Origin: an uncultured Flavobacteriaceae bacterium
GTDB taxonomy: Bacteria > Bacteroidota > Bacteroidia > Flavobacteriales > Flavobacteriaceae
Reading direction: 5' to 3'
Assembly (NCBI GenBank): GCA_947497145.1
Contig: CANMFQ010000020.1
Coordinates: 1-64,000 of the forward strand
DNA: 64,000 bases
Shown here: piece by piece, positions 53,482 through 61,726 of the stretch
Numbering within the stretch: the stretch's first letter is position 1
Layout of the letters: each line of letters starts with the position of its first letter
Position numbers and translations under genes: made by a program
Notes under the pieces: model-generated
What the model was told of the DNA's origin: nothing
What the model saw: only the letters and a program-made list of their open reading frames with translations
Databases searched by the model: none

Positions 53482-55050
53482 CTATTTCTTTGGAGTTAGT
53501 GCTAGCTGTACTTCTTCAATGGTCATATTTTTTGTTTCTATTAAATAAAAATGAAGAATAACCAATCCTATTAACACAATTATAGCATAGAATAATAAGG
53601 TTGAACTGATACCCATTGTTGCCAATTGCCAAGGAAAAAACTTCTGTACCAAATAACTTACTAAGCTTGTAACTAAGGTGAAGAACGGAATGGCAATGCC
53701 TCTTATAGATATTGGAAAAATTTCAGAAAAGAGTACCCACATTACAGGGCCTACTGAAAAATGAAATGCGCCAATAAAACTTAGTATGCCAAATAAAATT
53801 AATAAGGCATTAATATCTGCTGCTTTTTGCAGCAGTAAGCCAGAAAAATCTCTAGCATCGGTATTTCCAAGTGTTTCTATTAGGGCTGCTTTAAAATCAA
53901 TATCACTCTCATAGGGGATGTCTATTAAAGGATTTAAGCGATCGGCATTTGGAATATCGGTCATTTCAACAATGGCAGCTTTAGTAATGGTATAATTTGC
54001 CGATTTAAACCCATAGAAACAAATAGCTAGGCTTAAAATAATCCAAACCATACCCCATATAATCATGGGTTTACGCCCTAGCCTGTCTACCAAAAGCAAA
54101 CCAAGAATGGTGAAAATGACACTTGTGAGCCCAATATATATCGCTTGTGCAAAAGCAGCATCTGTACCTATGCCCAATTGCTCAAATACTGTAGGGGCAT
54201 AAAATAAAATGGCATTTATTCCTGTTGCTTGTTGGGCTATAGCTATAGTCATGGCAATAATCATGGTAACCCGCATAGGTTTTGAAAAAATTTCTTTGAG
54301 CTGTGTTAGCATTGACCGGTCTTGGTTGCTATTTTTAAGACTTTGCTGCATTTCAGCAATTTTAATAGTGACTTCTTCTTCTGAAATTATTTTTCGTAAG
54401 GTGTTTTTAGCTTCTTTAGTTCTGCCTTTGTATAACAGCCATGCAGGGCTTCGAGGAATGAATAGTAGTAAAATTAACCAGAGAATGGCAAAAATAACTT
54501 CGGTACCCAACATCCAACGCCATGTGTAATCATTTATACCTAATGTGCTTACCCAGGCTGCTTGCGAATCTACTAAACCTAAAATTAGATAATTAATAAA
54601 ATATGCCGCGGACAAGCCAACTACAATATTTATTTGTGTCATTGAAACTAGTTTTCCTCGCCATTTTGAAGGAGCAATTTCACCAATGTACATAGATGCC
54701 AATGAAATAGAACTAAATGCCAAACCGCCTAAAAACCGAGCGGTGATTAGTGCCCAATAGGTAGGGGCAAAAGCGGAGCTAATGGCCGAAATAAGGTAAC
54801 AGCAAGCTGCAATAACTAAGGTTGTTTTACGACCGTATTTGTTACAAGCGTGACCAACAAAAATAAGGGCTAGCAATACACCCATAGCTGGTGCGCCAAC
54901 TACAGAACCCAATTCTAAATCTGTTAACGAAAATTCTTGAGTGATGAATTTTACGGTGCCTGAAATTAAGGCAGCATCTAAACCAAAAACAAAACCGCCC
55001 ATGGCTACAATTGTGGCATATGTAAAAGCGTTTTTTTTATAGGTATTCAT
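53482..55050 (-). CDS. MFS sugar transporter (sugar porter family, XylE/AraE-like)
   Basis: 522 residues, 12 membrane helices. Sugar-porter signatures: GRKTTLVIAACC after helix 2, RFLGGLAFSSISLASMYIGEIAPSKWRGKLVS (PESPR-like region becomes IPRSPAWLL at the end of helix 6), QQATGINAILFYAPTVF in helix 7 (sugar contact) and LVDRLGRKPM. An insertion of ~70 residues between helices 9 and 10 is typical for Bacteroidetes members. It probably imports a monosaccharide from this PUL such as galactose, L-galactose or L-fucose. It sits between GH29 (convergent) and a GH127 remnant. Confidence 0.9.
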   Translation of the reverse strand: MNTYKKNAFTYATIVAMGGFVFGLDAALISGTVKFITQEFSLTDLELGSVVGAPAMGVLLALIFVGHACNKYGRKTTLVIAACCYLISAISSAFAPTYWALITARFLGGLAFSSISLASMYIGEIAPSKWRGKLVSMTQINIVVGLSAAYFINYLILGLVDSQAAWVSTLGINDYTWRWMLGTEVIFAILWLILLLFIPRSPAWLLYKGRTKEAKNTLRKIISEEEVTIKIAEMQQSLKNSNQDRSMLTQLKEIFSKPMRVTMIIAMTIAIAQQATGINAILFYAPTVFEQLGIGTDAAFAQAIYIGLTSVIFTILGLLLVDRLGRKPMIIWGMVWIILSLAICFYGFKSANYTITKAAIVEMTDIPNADRLNPLIDIPYESDIDFKAALIETLGNTDARDFSGLLLQKAADINALLILFGILSFIGAFHFSVGPVMWVLFSEIFPISIRGIAIPFFTLVTSLVSYLVQKFFPWQLATMGISSTLLFYAIIVLIGLVILHFYLIETKNMTIEEVQLALTPKK

Positions 55051-55099
55051 GGGTTTTGTAGTTTAATAGGTTTGTTTTTAAATTCGTAGTATCAATGCA

Positions 55100-55339
55100 T
55101 CAGTTCCAAATTACAGGTATGAAGACTGACATTTCTCCTTTACCTCTGTTGCTCCAGGTGAAATAGGGTACAAGCGTAGTGGCGTAGGCCTCCATTTTGG
55201 GTTTGTCAACTTCGTTATACATTTCTTCTAGTGGGTCTTTACGAAGCATTACATCAGTTTTAATGACGGTAACTCCTCCTAAAAAAATGTCTTTGTATTT
55301 GGGTGTTTCAGACCAGTCACCTTGTAACAAAAAATAACT
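55100..55339 (-). pseudogene. GH127 (DUF1680) C-terminal remnant
   Basis: The open frame encodes ~76 residues ending VPYFTWSNRGKGEMSVFIPVIWN, which is the C-terminal strand region of GH127/DUF1680 proteins (PYYxWxNRGxGEMxVW). Upstream in the same frame are TGA (55342-55340) and TAA, and no ATG precedes it, so ~600 N-terminal residues of the enzyme are missing. GH127 members include beta-L-arabinofuranosidases and, in carrageenan degraders, 3,6-anhydro-D-galactosidases. It is a decayed enzyme gene between the MFS and sulfatase genes, which retained its position in the locus. Confidence 0.72.
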
Positions 55340-55448
55340 TCATTACGGCACAAAAGCAATAATCGGTTTCAAAATAAAAATCAAGACGAGTTTATTAAGA
55401 ATAGGTAAGCATGACTAGCTATAAAACGACCTGTTAGAATTCATTTTT

Positions 55449-57134
55449 TCAATCATTCCAATGTGCATCAATGACTTTTTGAATGTGCGGATAATTTACA
55501 TCTGTTTCATTCAAATTTTTTCGTAACTGTACTAATTGCGTTTTTAAATCACTAATTATTGCTTTGTTTTCAGGGTCATCATAGGCATTATTCATTTCCT
55601 TTGGGTCTTTCTTTAAATCATAAAACTCCCAAGCAGGTGGGGTGTGATGTGTAAAATCATTTCCCCAACTCTTTTTGTTCCATGTTGCATTAGGGTTGTC
55701 GGTATCAACCCAGTATTTTCCATAATAAAAAATCAGTTTATAGTCTTTGGTACGTATGCCAAAATGTGCTGGGTTTTGATGCCTATGAGCCAGATGCATC
55801 CAATAGCGGTAATAGGTTGCTTTAGGCCAATTTTCTGGTTCTATACCTGTTTCTAAAATGTTTTTAAAACTTTTGCCTTGCATGTATTCTGGTGTTTGGC
55901 CGCCTGCAAGCTCAATTAAGGTAGGGGCAAAATCGGTATTGTTGATTATTGCATCTGTTCGTGTACCCGCTTTTATTGTTTTTGGGTAGCGTACAAAGAA
56001 TGGCATACGCATGGCCTCGTCATACATCCATCGTTTATCAATATAATCATGTTCGCCGAGCATAAAACCTTGGTCTCCAGTATATACGATAATGGTGTTT
56101 TCTAATAGCCCTTCTGTTTTCAGATAATCTAATAGGCGCTTAATATTATCATCAACTCCTTTTACACAACGTAGGTATTTTTTTAAATAATCTTGGTAAA
56201 CTTTACTGGTGTATGCTTTTTCAGTAGTATCCATTTGCCATTTTACTAGTTCATCTTGACCAATATCGTTTGCATTTCTATATTTTTTATAAACGGTACT
56301 ATCATTCCAATAAATATTCATGGCTTGGTTTCTAATCAGGTTTCTGTGCGAAACTGAAGAACCAATAATTCTGGTTAATGAATCATTTTTTCCGCGTACC
56401 GCTTCAGAGCCATGATTGCCTATTTCATATAGACTTTTTGGTTCAGGAATAAAGGTATCAGCCAAATAATTTTCATATCGAGGCGCATATTCAAAATCAT
56501 CATGAGGAGCTTTGAAATGATGCATGAGGAAAAAAGGCTTATCCTTATCTCTTTTGTTTTTTAAATAATTGAGAGTGGCATCCATGATTCGATCAGAAGA
56601 ATGTCCTTTTGTTTTTACGATATTTTCTGTCCATGGTTTATCGCCTCTAATTCTAAAATCGGGGTCAAAATATGTTCCTTGAACTGGTAATACCTGATAA
56701 TAATCAAAAGCTGCGGGTTCATGATGTAAATGCCATTTGCCTATGATGGCGGTTTGATAGCCTAATTTTTTCATTTCTTTTGGAAGAAATTGTTTTTCAG
56801 GAGCAATAGCACCTTCTAAATCAATGACACCATTTGTTTGTGCCCTTTGACCTGTAATAATAGCGGCTCTACTAGGTACACAAATAGCATTGTTTACAAA
56901 AGCATTGTCAAAAATCATCCCTTCTTTTGCTAATTGGTCTAGATTAGGGGTTGGGTTAAGACCTGCCAACCGACTACCATAAATACCAAACGCCTGTGTG
57001 GTATGGTCGTCAGACATAATGTAGATGATATTTGGTTTTTTTTGAGGTGTCGTAGTTTCTTTTTCTTTACAAGAGTAAAATAGCACGCTTAAAAATAAAG
57101 CGTATAACAGCATCGCAGCATATTTTTTTTTCAT
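55449..57134 (-). CDS. S1-family formylglycine-dependent sulfatase, lipoprotein
   Basis: 561 residues; lipobox FYSC with Cys22. The maturation motif is Cys85 in CVPSRAAIITG (C-x-P-S-R, to formylglycine), metal ligands Asp42 and Asp43 (MSDDHT), KWHLH in the core, and a late TGDQGFMLGEH segment with the second Asp/His set. It needs an anaerobic or aerobic formylglycine-generating enzyme from elsewhere. The subfamily cannot be fixed by eye; the length and DDHTTQAFGIYG start are like S1_8/S1_11. With GH29 and GH117 nearby the plausible substrate is a sulfated galactan such as porphyran (L-galactose-6-sulfate). Own upstream region with a tandem operator. Confidence 0.92.
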   Translation of the reverse strand: MKKKYAAMLLYALFLSVLFYSCKEKETTTPQKKPNIIYIMSDDHTTQAFGIYGSRLAGLNPTPNLDQLAKEGMIFDNAFVNNAICVPSRAAIITGQRAQTNGVIDLEGAIAPEKQFLPKEMKKLGYQTAIIGKWHLHHEPAAFDYYQVLPVQGTYFDPDFRIRGDKPWTENIVKTKGHSSDRIMDATLNYLKNKRDKDKPFFLMHHFKAPHDDFEYAPRYENYLADTFIPEPKSLYEIGNHGSEAVRGKNDSLTRIIGSSVSHRNLIRNQAMNIYWNDSTVYKKYRNANDIGQDELVKWQMDTTEKAYTSKVYQDYLKKYLRCVKGVDDNIKRLLDYLKTEGLLENTIIVYTGDQGFMLGEHDYIDKRWMYDEAMRMPFFVRYPKTIKAGTRTDAIINNTDFAPTLIELAGGQTPEYMQGKSFKNILETGIEPENWPKATYYRYWMHLAHRHQNPAHFGIRTKDYKLIFYYGKYWVDTDNPNATWNKKSWGNDFTHHTPPAWEFYDLKKDPKEMNNAYDDPENKAIISDLKTQLVQLRKNLNETDVNYPHIQKVIDAHWND

Positions 57135-57231
57135 AAGTATGGTGTTCTAAAGCGTTCTTTTTTATCTATTTATTTGGCTTATAAATAGTTGCTTAAATAT
57201 AAGAAATGTCTGAGCTAACTGTAATTTATAA

Positions 57232-57254
57232 ACTAGACAAAATATGAACAAAGG
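57232..57254 (-). promoter_or_regulatory. Candidate PUL operator upstream of the sulfatase gene
   Basis: ACTAGACAAAA followed by TATGAACAAAG forms an 11-base direct repeat ~98 bases before the sulfatase start, matching the site at 41358 in 18 of the 23 bases. The gap to the next gene (57255-57416) shows nothing further. Confidence 0.55.
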
Positions 57255-57416
57255 ACTTTTTATTACACTATGGATAGAAAGATGAAATACTGAGACAGTA
57301 TTTAGTAACTTAATTTACATATTGCGCTGATGATTACAGACTGAGGGAAATTGAACGGGAAAGGGTTGGCTTTGCCTAATTTTTTTATGTGTTTCGATTT
57401 GTTTACATCGTTATCG

Positions 57417-57836
57417 CTATTTTTCAATACCTTCTTTTTCTTTTCGTCTTTGTTCGATAATAAAATCTATACCGCATGCCAATTTTTTTGCTAAATTCAT
57501 TTTCGGATTTACAATTCGCCAAAACGGGGTTATGTCTGCTATCTTTTTTCCTGCGAGGAGCTCTTCGTAAGCTGATTCGGCAACAATTCTTAAAAAAATG
57601 CCTGTGGTTACTGGGCAGGTTTTGTCTGCTTTAAAGGCGATAGCCAAATCATCTCTCATCGTAGAAAGTTCTGTTTCATTTCCAAATGCAATTGATTTAA
57701 CATATTCATCAATAATTGGGGGTGACACGATTAACATTTTACTTCCTTCAGGAATATCTGCAAATTTTTTGTCAATTGTTTTTATTTTAAATGATTTTTC
57801 GCAGTTTCTTTTTTCTATCCAAGTTTTTTTTGTCAT
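57417..57836 (-). CDS. Conserved hypothetical protein
   Basis: 139 residues, no signal peptide. The motif SPPIIDEYVKSIAFGN...LSTMRDDLAIAFKADKTCPVTTGIFLRIVAESAYEELLAGK is distinctive and of a kind I associate with Bacteroidetes conserved hypotheticals without established function. Possibly an enzyme with a reactive Cys (TCPVTTG), but that is a guess. A stand-alone gene between the PUL and the next small genes. Gap 57837-58248 contains no supported feature. Confidence 0.65.
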   Translation of the reverse strand: MTKKTWIEKRNCEKSFKIKTIDKKFADIPEGSKMLIVSPPIIDEYVKSIAFGNETELSTMRDDLAIAFKADKTCPVTTGIFLRIVAESAYEELLAGKKIADITPFWRIVNPKMNLAKKLACGIDFIIEQRRKEKEGIEK

Positions 57837-58248
57837 CGACTATCTCATTTTACTATCTAATTAGAACCATATGTTGCGCTTACTGCTGTCTTGTACTGCT
57901 TGTATGTAAATAAGTTTTGTGCAAGTAGTCAGTTATTGGTCGCTTTCATATTAGCTTTCTTTTTTGGATTAAGCCCCTCAGTTTGCTATTTTTTTAATCG
58001 ACTTTTCAGTTTCGTTAAATTTAATTTTCATCGTTTAGCGTTATTTAAAATATCTAAAATGCGGATGTATACCGTATATACGTGTCACTAAGTTACGTGA
58101 TTTTTACAATTTTTGAAAGCTTTTGTTAGTGCTTGATATACGCTCATGCACATTTAGAACAAAGTATGGTTTAATAAGAATTTAATGTTGGTAGGTAAGT
58201 ATCTATCTATGATTTTTATTGTTTAGGGGTGAAATATCCTCTATGTTA

Positions 58249-58668
58249 TTATCTAATGCAGCAATCAATTAATAAATAATATAATTCTGTTTCTCCACCG
58301 GCAATTATGTTTAAAATAATATTTACAGGAATATAAACGATGGTAATGTAACCTAGCGTAGAAACCATAAACCATGTGATAGTGATTATTTCTACTTTTT
58401 TTGAGAAATGTTTTTTTTTGTAAGATTTAAAATTAAGATACGCTATGATTTCAATGAGAAAGTATAAAAGAATGGTCGATAGAAAACCTTCTATAGGGAA
58501 CTTATACAGTTCATTCCCTGGGAAACTTTCGGGTGTTGTTAAGTGATTTACAACTAGAGAGAAAATAGTTAACACAGTTACTTTTTGTAACCAACGACAT
58601 GCAGCACTACCGATAAATCTATGCCATGCTGTTTTTACTGTTTTTTTCGTTGGTTGTCGAGTACCCAT
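58249..58668 (-). CDS. Small integral membrane protein, hypothetical
   Basis: 139 residues with about four hydrophobic segments (LQKVTVLTIFSLVVNHL, FLSTILLYFLIEIIAYLNF, ITWFMVSTLGYITIVYI, VNIILNIIAGG) and a positively charged N-terminus. It resembles the membrane half of LytTR-type regulators, but no DNA-binding half follows. After the stop another frame stays open for ~20 codons, so a late frameshift is conceivable. Family not recognised. Gap 58669-58915 is AT-rich with no feature. Confidence 0.55.
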   Translation of the reverse strand: MGTRQPTKKTVKTAWHRFIGSAACRWLQKVTVLTIFSLVVNHLTTPESFPGNELYKFPIEGFLSTILLYFLIEIIAYLNFKSYKKKHFSKKVEIITITWFMVSTLGYITIVYIPVNIILNIIAGGETELYYLLIDCCIR

Positions 58669-58915
58669 GAATTACATGTTCTTTTTTCTCGGATTCAAAA
58701 GTAAAGAATAATTTCTTTGGAGAATTTTGCTCAGAATATTGAGATTAAGGGCGAATTACCAGTAAGTCTTTTTTTCTTTTTAGTTACATGTCATGGTTAA
58801 TCAAAATAACTAGTTTTTTATTAGGGGCAATTACATAGAAATTGATACTTATACCATGGCTATATGAGTAATATGCTCCTAGTGTATTAGCTATTTTTTT
58901 ATTAAACCTTGTCGT

Positions 58916-59209
58916 TCAACAACTTTCCTTACATCCGTCGTTAATTGGTGTAGCGAATTTCAATATTTTTTGTTCATTCTCTTTAACGGGCGTTTTTGTC
59001 CATCTAATGTCTGCATCCACTTTTGAGGGAAAGCTGTCAAAAAAGAGGTTGTCAGGGTTTTTAAAATATGCAGCTGTTTCTTCACTAAGCGCATAAATAT
59101 TTAAGGTGTAGCCTTCCTTTTTTATAAAGTCGTAATAATCGAACCACTCATATAATTAGCCCAAAAGCGAGCCAATAATTAGTAGGGATATGATTAAATG
59201 GAGTTCCAT
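58916..59209 (-). pseudogene. 97-codon gene with in-frame TAA at codon 18
   Basis: From ATG 59209 the frame reads MELHLIISLLIIGSLLG, TAA at 59158-59156, then LYEWFDYYDFIKKEGYTLNI and on to a TGA at 58916, all in one frame and 98 codons in total. The N-terminus is a signal or membrane anchor and the remainder is a good soluble acidic domain (PDNLFFDSFPSKVDADIRWTK). There is no alternative ATG after the TAA. Function unknown. Either a nonsense pseudogene or a base error at codon 18; the protein-like sequence on both sides supports a once-functional gene. Confidence 0.72.
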
Positions 59210-59326
59210 TTTTTATATATGTCAACGGATTACAATAAGAAACTTAGGTCATTTCAAAGTAAATCACCAAGGCGCTTATTACATGCTATATCATTAAAAT
59301 TAACGCTTCTTACCTTATGTTTTCTA

Positions 59327-60091
59327 TTATGTATTGCCAACCGTATTCCTTATTTTGTCAATCTTAATGTCATCGAGTTCTCCCCAAAATTTAAATCTTT
59401 CGTCATCAGTTGGGTAATTACCATCAAATTCCTTTTTTATGTCGTTTGATAAGTCTTTTGCATAAATCGGACATCGGTTAATAGCTTGAAACAGATAATC
59501 CCATCCTTTTTTATCACCTTTATCTAAAAGAATATCTCCAAGTTTATCAAATCCAGCATAATTATTAACATTATGTCCATTTTTATAATCACTCTCGATC
59601 TGCTTTTCTCCAATGGTATCAATTTTATCAAAAATATTAATGGCTAATCTTATTTCGTCCTCTCTTTTTTTTATGTTTTTTGTTTTCACAGAGCCTTCAA
59701 TCAGATAACTTGCAAACAATTTTCTTGGAAATCCACAGTCAAAATTGGTTTCAAAGTCAATAATTCTTAATAATTCTCCACTTTGTCTAAATGTGGCATA
59801 ATTAACTAATCGCTGTTGATTATGAATTAAAAATCCGCCGAAGTTTTCATTAGCATTAATAGGTTTTTGATTTTTCATGTATCCAGTAAATTCGAATAAA
59901 ATGCCATGCGCATAGCCTATCAACCTGTGAGGTACATCAATTATCTCTAAATCTTTTAAACTCCATCTGTTCATTCCTTTCGTGAAAACTTTAGCAACTG
60001 ATTTTCCATCTTTCTCATATGTATCATAGATAACATCAATCCATCCTCTCGGATGTTTTGGAGTAATTAATCTGTACAAAAGTTTAATCAT
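59327..60091 (-). CDS. Hypothetical protein of 254 residues
   Basis: Soluble, no signal peptide. The first ~50 residues (GWIDVIYDTYEKDGKSVAKVFTKGMNRWSLKDLEI) are a small beta domain, the rest is helical (EIRLAINIFDKIDTIGEKQIESDYKNG). I do not recognise the family. The upstream region (60092-60150) has a CGTAT-CA-ATACG hairpin (60134-60145) that recalls the U-family hairpin of the 22-31 kb genes, so it may be a further cassette of that type. Confidence 0.6.
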   Translation of the reverse strand: MIKLLYRLITPKHPRGWIDVIYDTYEKDGKSVAKVFTKGMNRWSLKDLEIIDVPHRLIGYAHGILFEFTGYMKNQKPINANENFGGFLIHNQQRLVNYATFRQSGELLRIIDFETNFDCGFPRKLFASYLIEGSVKTKNIKKREDEIRLAINIFDKIDTIGEKQIESDYKNGHNVNNYAGFDKLGDILLDKGDKKGWDYLFQAINRCPIYAKDLSNDIKKEFDGNYPTDDERFKFWGELDDIKIDKIRNTVGNT

Positions 60092-60331
60092 ACTAGTATG
60101 TTTCTTACTATGGTTGGCAATATTCCCATCTACGTATCAATACGCACACCTCATTTTACATCCCACAATTTAGCATATTTTTAAAGGTGTTACCTGTTTA
60201 GAGGGGGTTACATTTCGATTAAATAACCTAAATTGTGGTCAAAGAAAAACGTACAAGTAGGTGCATCATAGCAAGAAACGGATTTTTTAAAGCTCTGGGC
60301 TCACCTAAATTTGTAGCGTTAATTAGATGGA

Positions 60332-61183
60332 ATGAGCAGCCAAAAAGAACAAAACTATTACCGAATAGCAACAGCAATTGAATATATAAATGCGAACTTC
60401 AAGCAACAACCAACACTGCATGAATTGGCAGAAAAGGTGCACTTAAGTCCCTATCACTTTCAAAGGCTTTTTACAGATTGGGCGGGTACAAGTCCTAAAA
60501 AATTCTTACAATACGTGAGTCTACAATATGCGAAGACCAAACTAGCCAAAGAAGAATCACTCTTTGATACAGCTTTTGAAACAGGACTCTCGGGTACAAG
60601 TCGTTTGCACGAATTGTTTGTAAACATAGAAGGTATGACGCCTGGAGAGTATAAAAATGGGGGTAAAAATTTACAGATTAATTATAGCTTTGCATTAAGC
60701 CAATTTGGAAAACTGATAATTGCGGCTACGCATAAGGGTGTTTGCTATTTGTCGTTTTTTGACCAATCAAAAGAAGCGGCGCTTGAGGTATTAAGGTCTA
60801 CGTATCCCAATGCTAAATTGGAAGAAGGTATAGATGATTTTCAAAAGAGTGCATTAAAAATTTTCAATAATGAGCAAGGTGGAATGGATACAATAAAAAT
60901 TCACCTCAAAGGCACCAATTTTCAGCTAAAAGTATGGGAAGCCTTATTAAAAATTCCGCCAGCATCCCTAGTTTCATATACTACCATAGCAAATGTAATC
61001 AACCAACCTTCGGCATCACGTGCTGTGGGCAATGCTATAGGTAAAAACCCTATTGCATGTATAATACCATGTCATCGTGTTATTAAAGCAACGGGTGAAT
61101 TGGGAGGGTACAAATGGAATGCTACAAGAAAAACAGCTATAATAGGCTGGGAAGCAGTTAAAAATCAACATTTAAAAGAATAG
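60332..61183 (+). CDS. ada: AraC-type HTH / O6-methylguanine-DNA methyltransferase (Ada-like)
   Basis: 283 residues. Residues ~10-108 are an AraC-type double HTH (TLHELAEKVHLSPYHFQRLFTDWAGTSPKKFLQY), and ~115-280 an alkyltransferase with the acceptor Cys247 in IIPCHRV and the helix-turn-helix SRAVGNAIGKNPIA. The N-terminal zinc-Cys domain of E. coli Ada (phosphotriester sensing) is missing, so it repairs O6-alkylguanine but should not be activated by methylphosphotriesters. It is followed 4 bases later by a GNAT gene. Confidence 0.92.
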   Translation: MSSQKEQNYYRIATAIEYINANFKQQPTLHELAEKVHLSPYHFQRLFTDWAGTSPKKFLQYVSLQYAKTKLAKEESLFDTAFETGLSGTSRLHELFVNIEGMTPGEYKNGGKNLQINYSFALSQFGKLIIAATHKGVCYLSFFDQSKEAALEVLRSTYPNAKLEEGIDDFQKSALKIFNNEQGGMDTIKIHLKGTNFQLKVWEALLKIPPASLVSYTTIANVINQPSASRAVGNAIGKNPIACIIPCHRVIKATGELGGYKWNATRKTAIIGWEAVKNQHLKE

Positions 61184-61187
61184 TAAT

Positions 61188-61706
61188 ATGGAAATACAAA
61201 ATTCAACAAGTGCAGATATCGATGAAATTTTTCGACTTTATGCCATAGCGTCTGAGTACCAAAGGGAAAAGAAAAAGGTTGTTGTATGGCCTAATTTTGA
61301 AAGAACATTGGTTGAAACAGAAATTGCGGAGAATAGGCAATTTAAAATGATGATAAATGATGAGGTTGCTTGCCTTTGGGCTATCACTTTTGAGGATGAA
61401 CAGATTTGGGAAGAACGCAATACTGATAACGCAATCTACATTCATAGAATTGCTACAAATCCGAAATATAGAGGCAATAATTTTGTAGCTAAAATTGTAA
61501 CTTGGGCTATTGAATATGCAAAACGAAAGGGTAGTGATTATGTTCGCCTTGATACTTTAGGAAATAATGTTAGACTCATTGCCCATTACACCAATGCTGG
61601 CTTTGAATTTTTGGGCATGTTTAATTTAAAAAACACCGACGCTTTACCTGCGCATTACCAAACTGCGCCTGCTTGTTTGTTTCAAATAGATTTACGTAAA
61701 AAATAG
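61188..61706 (+). CDS. GNAT-family N-acetyltransferase
   Basis: 172 residues. The acetyl-CoA motif A is visible as IYIHRIATNPKYRGNNFVAKIVTWAIEYAKRKG (RGNNFVAK in place of Q/RxxGxG/A), then DYVRLDTLGNNVRLIAHYTNAGFEFLGMF, the motif B region. The substrate is not predictable. Likely co-transcribed with the Ada-like gene (4-base gap). Confidence 0.85.
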   Translation: MEIQNSTSADIDEIFRLYAIASEYQREKKKVVVWPNFERTLVETEIAENRQFKMMINDEVACLWAITFEDEQIWEERNTDNAIYIHRIATNPKYRGNNFVAKIVTWAIEYAKRKGSDYVRLDTLGNNVRLIAHYTNAGFEFLGMFNLKNTDALPAHYQTAPACLFQIDLRKK

Positions 61707-61726
61707 CATTTCTAGTGTTGGATGCG

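Noticed and set aside
57891-58091. A 66-codon plus-strand ORF
   Set aside because: Phe/Cys/Leu-rich with no start signal or family; typical chance ORF in AT-rich DNA.
16116-59209. Alternative genetic code or general stop read-through to explain the interrupted genes
   Set aside because: The interruptions are TAG, TGA and TAA, different in each gene, and all large genes here use normal stops; independent decay is simpler.
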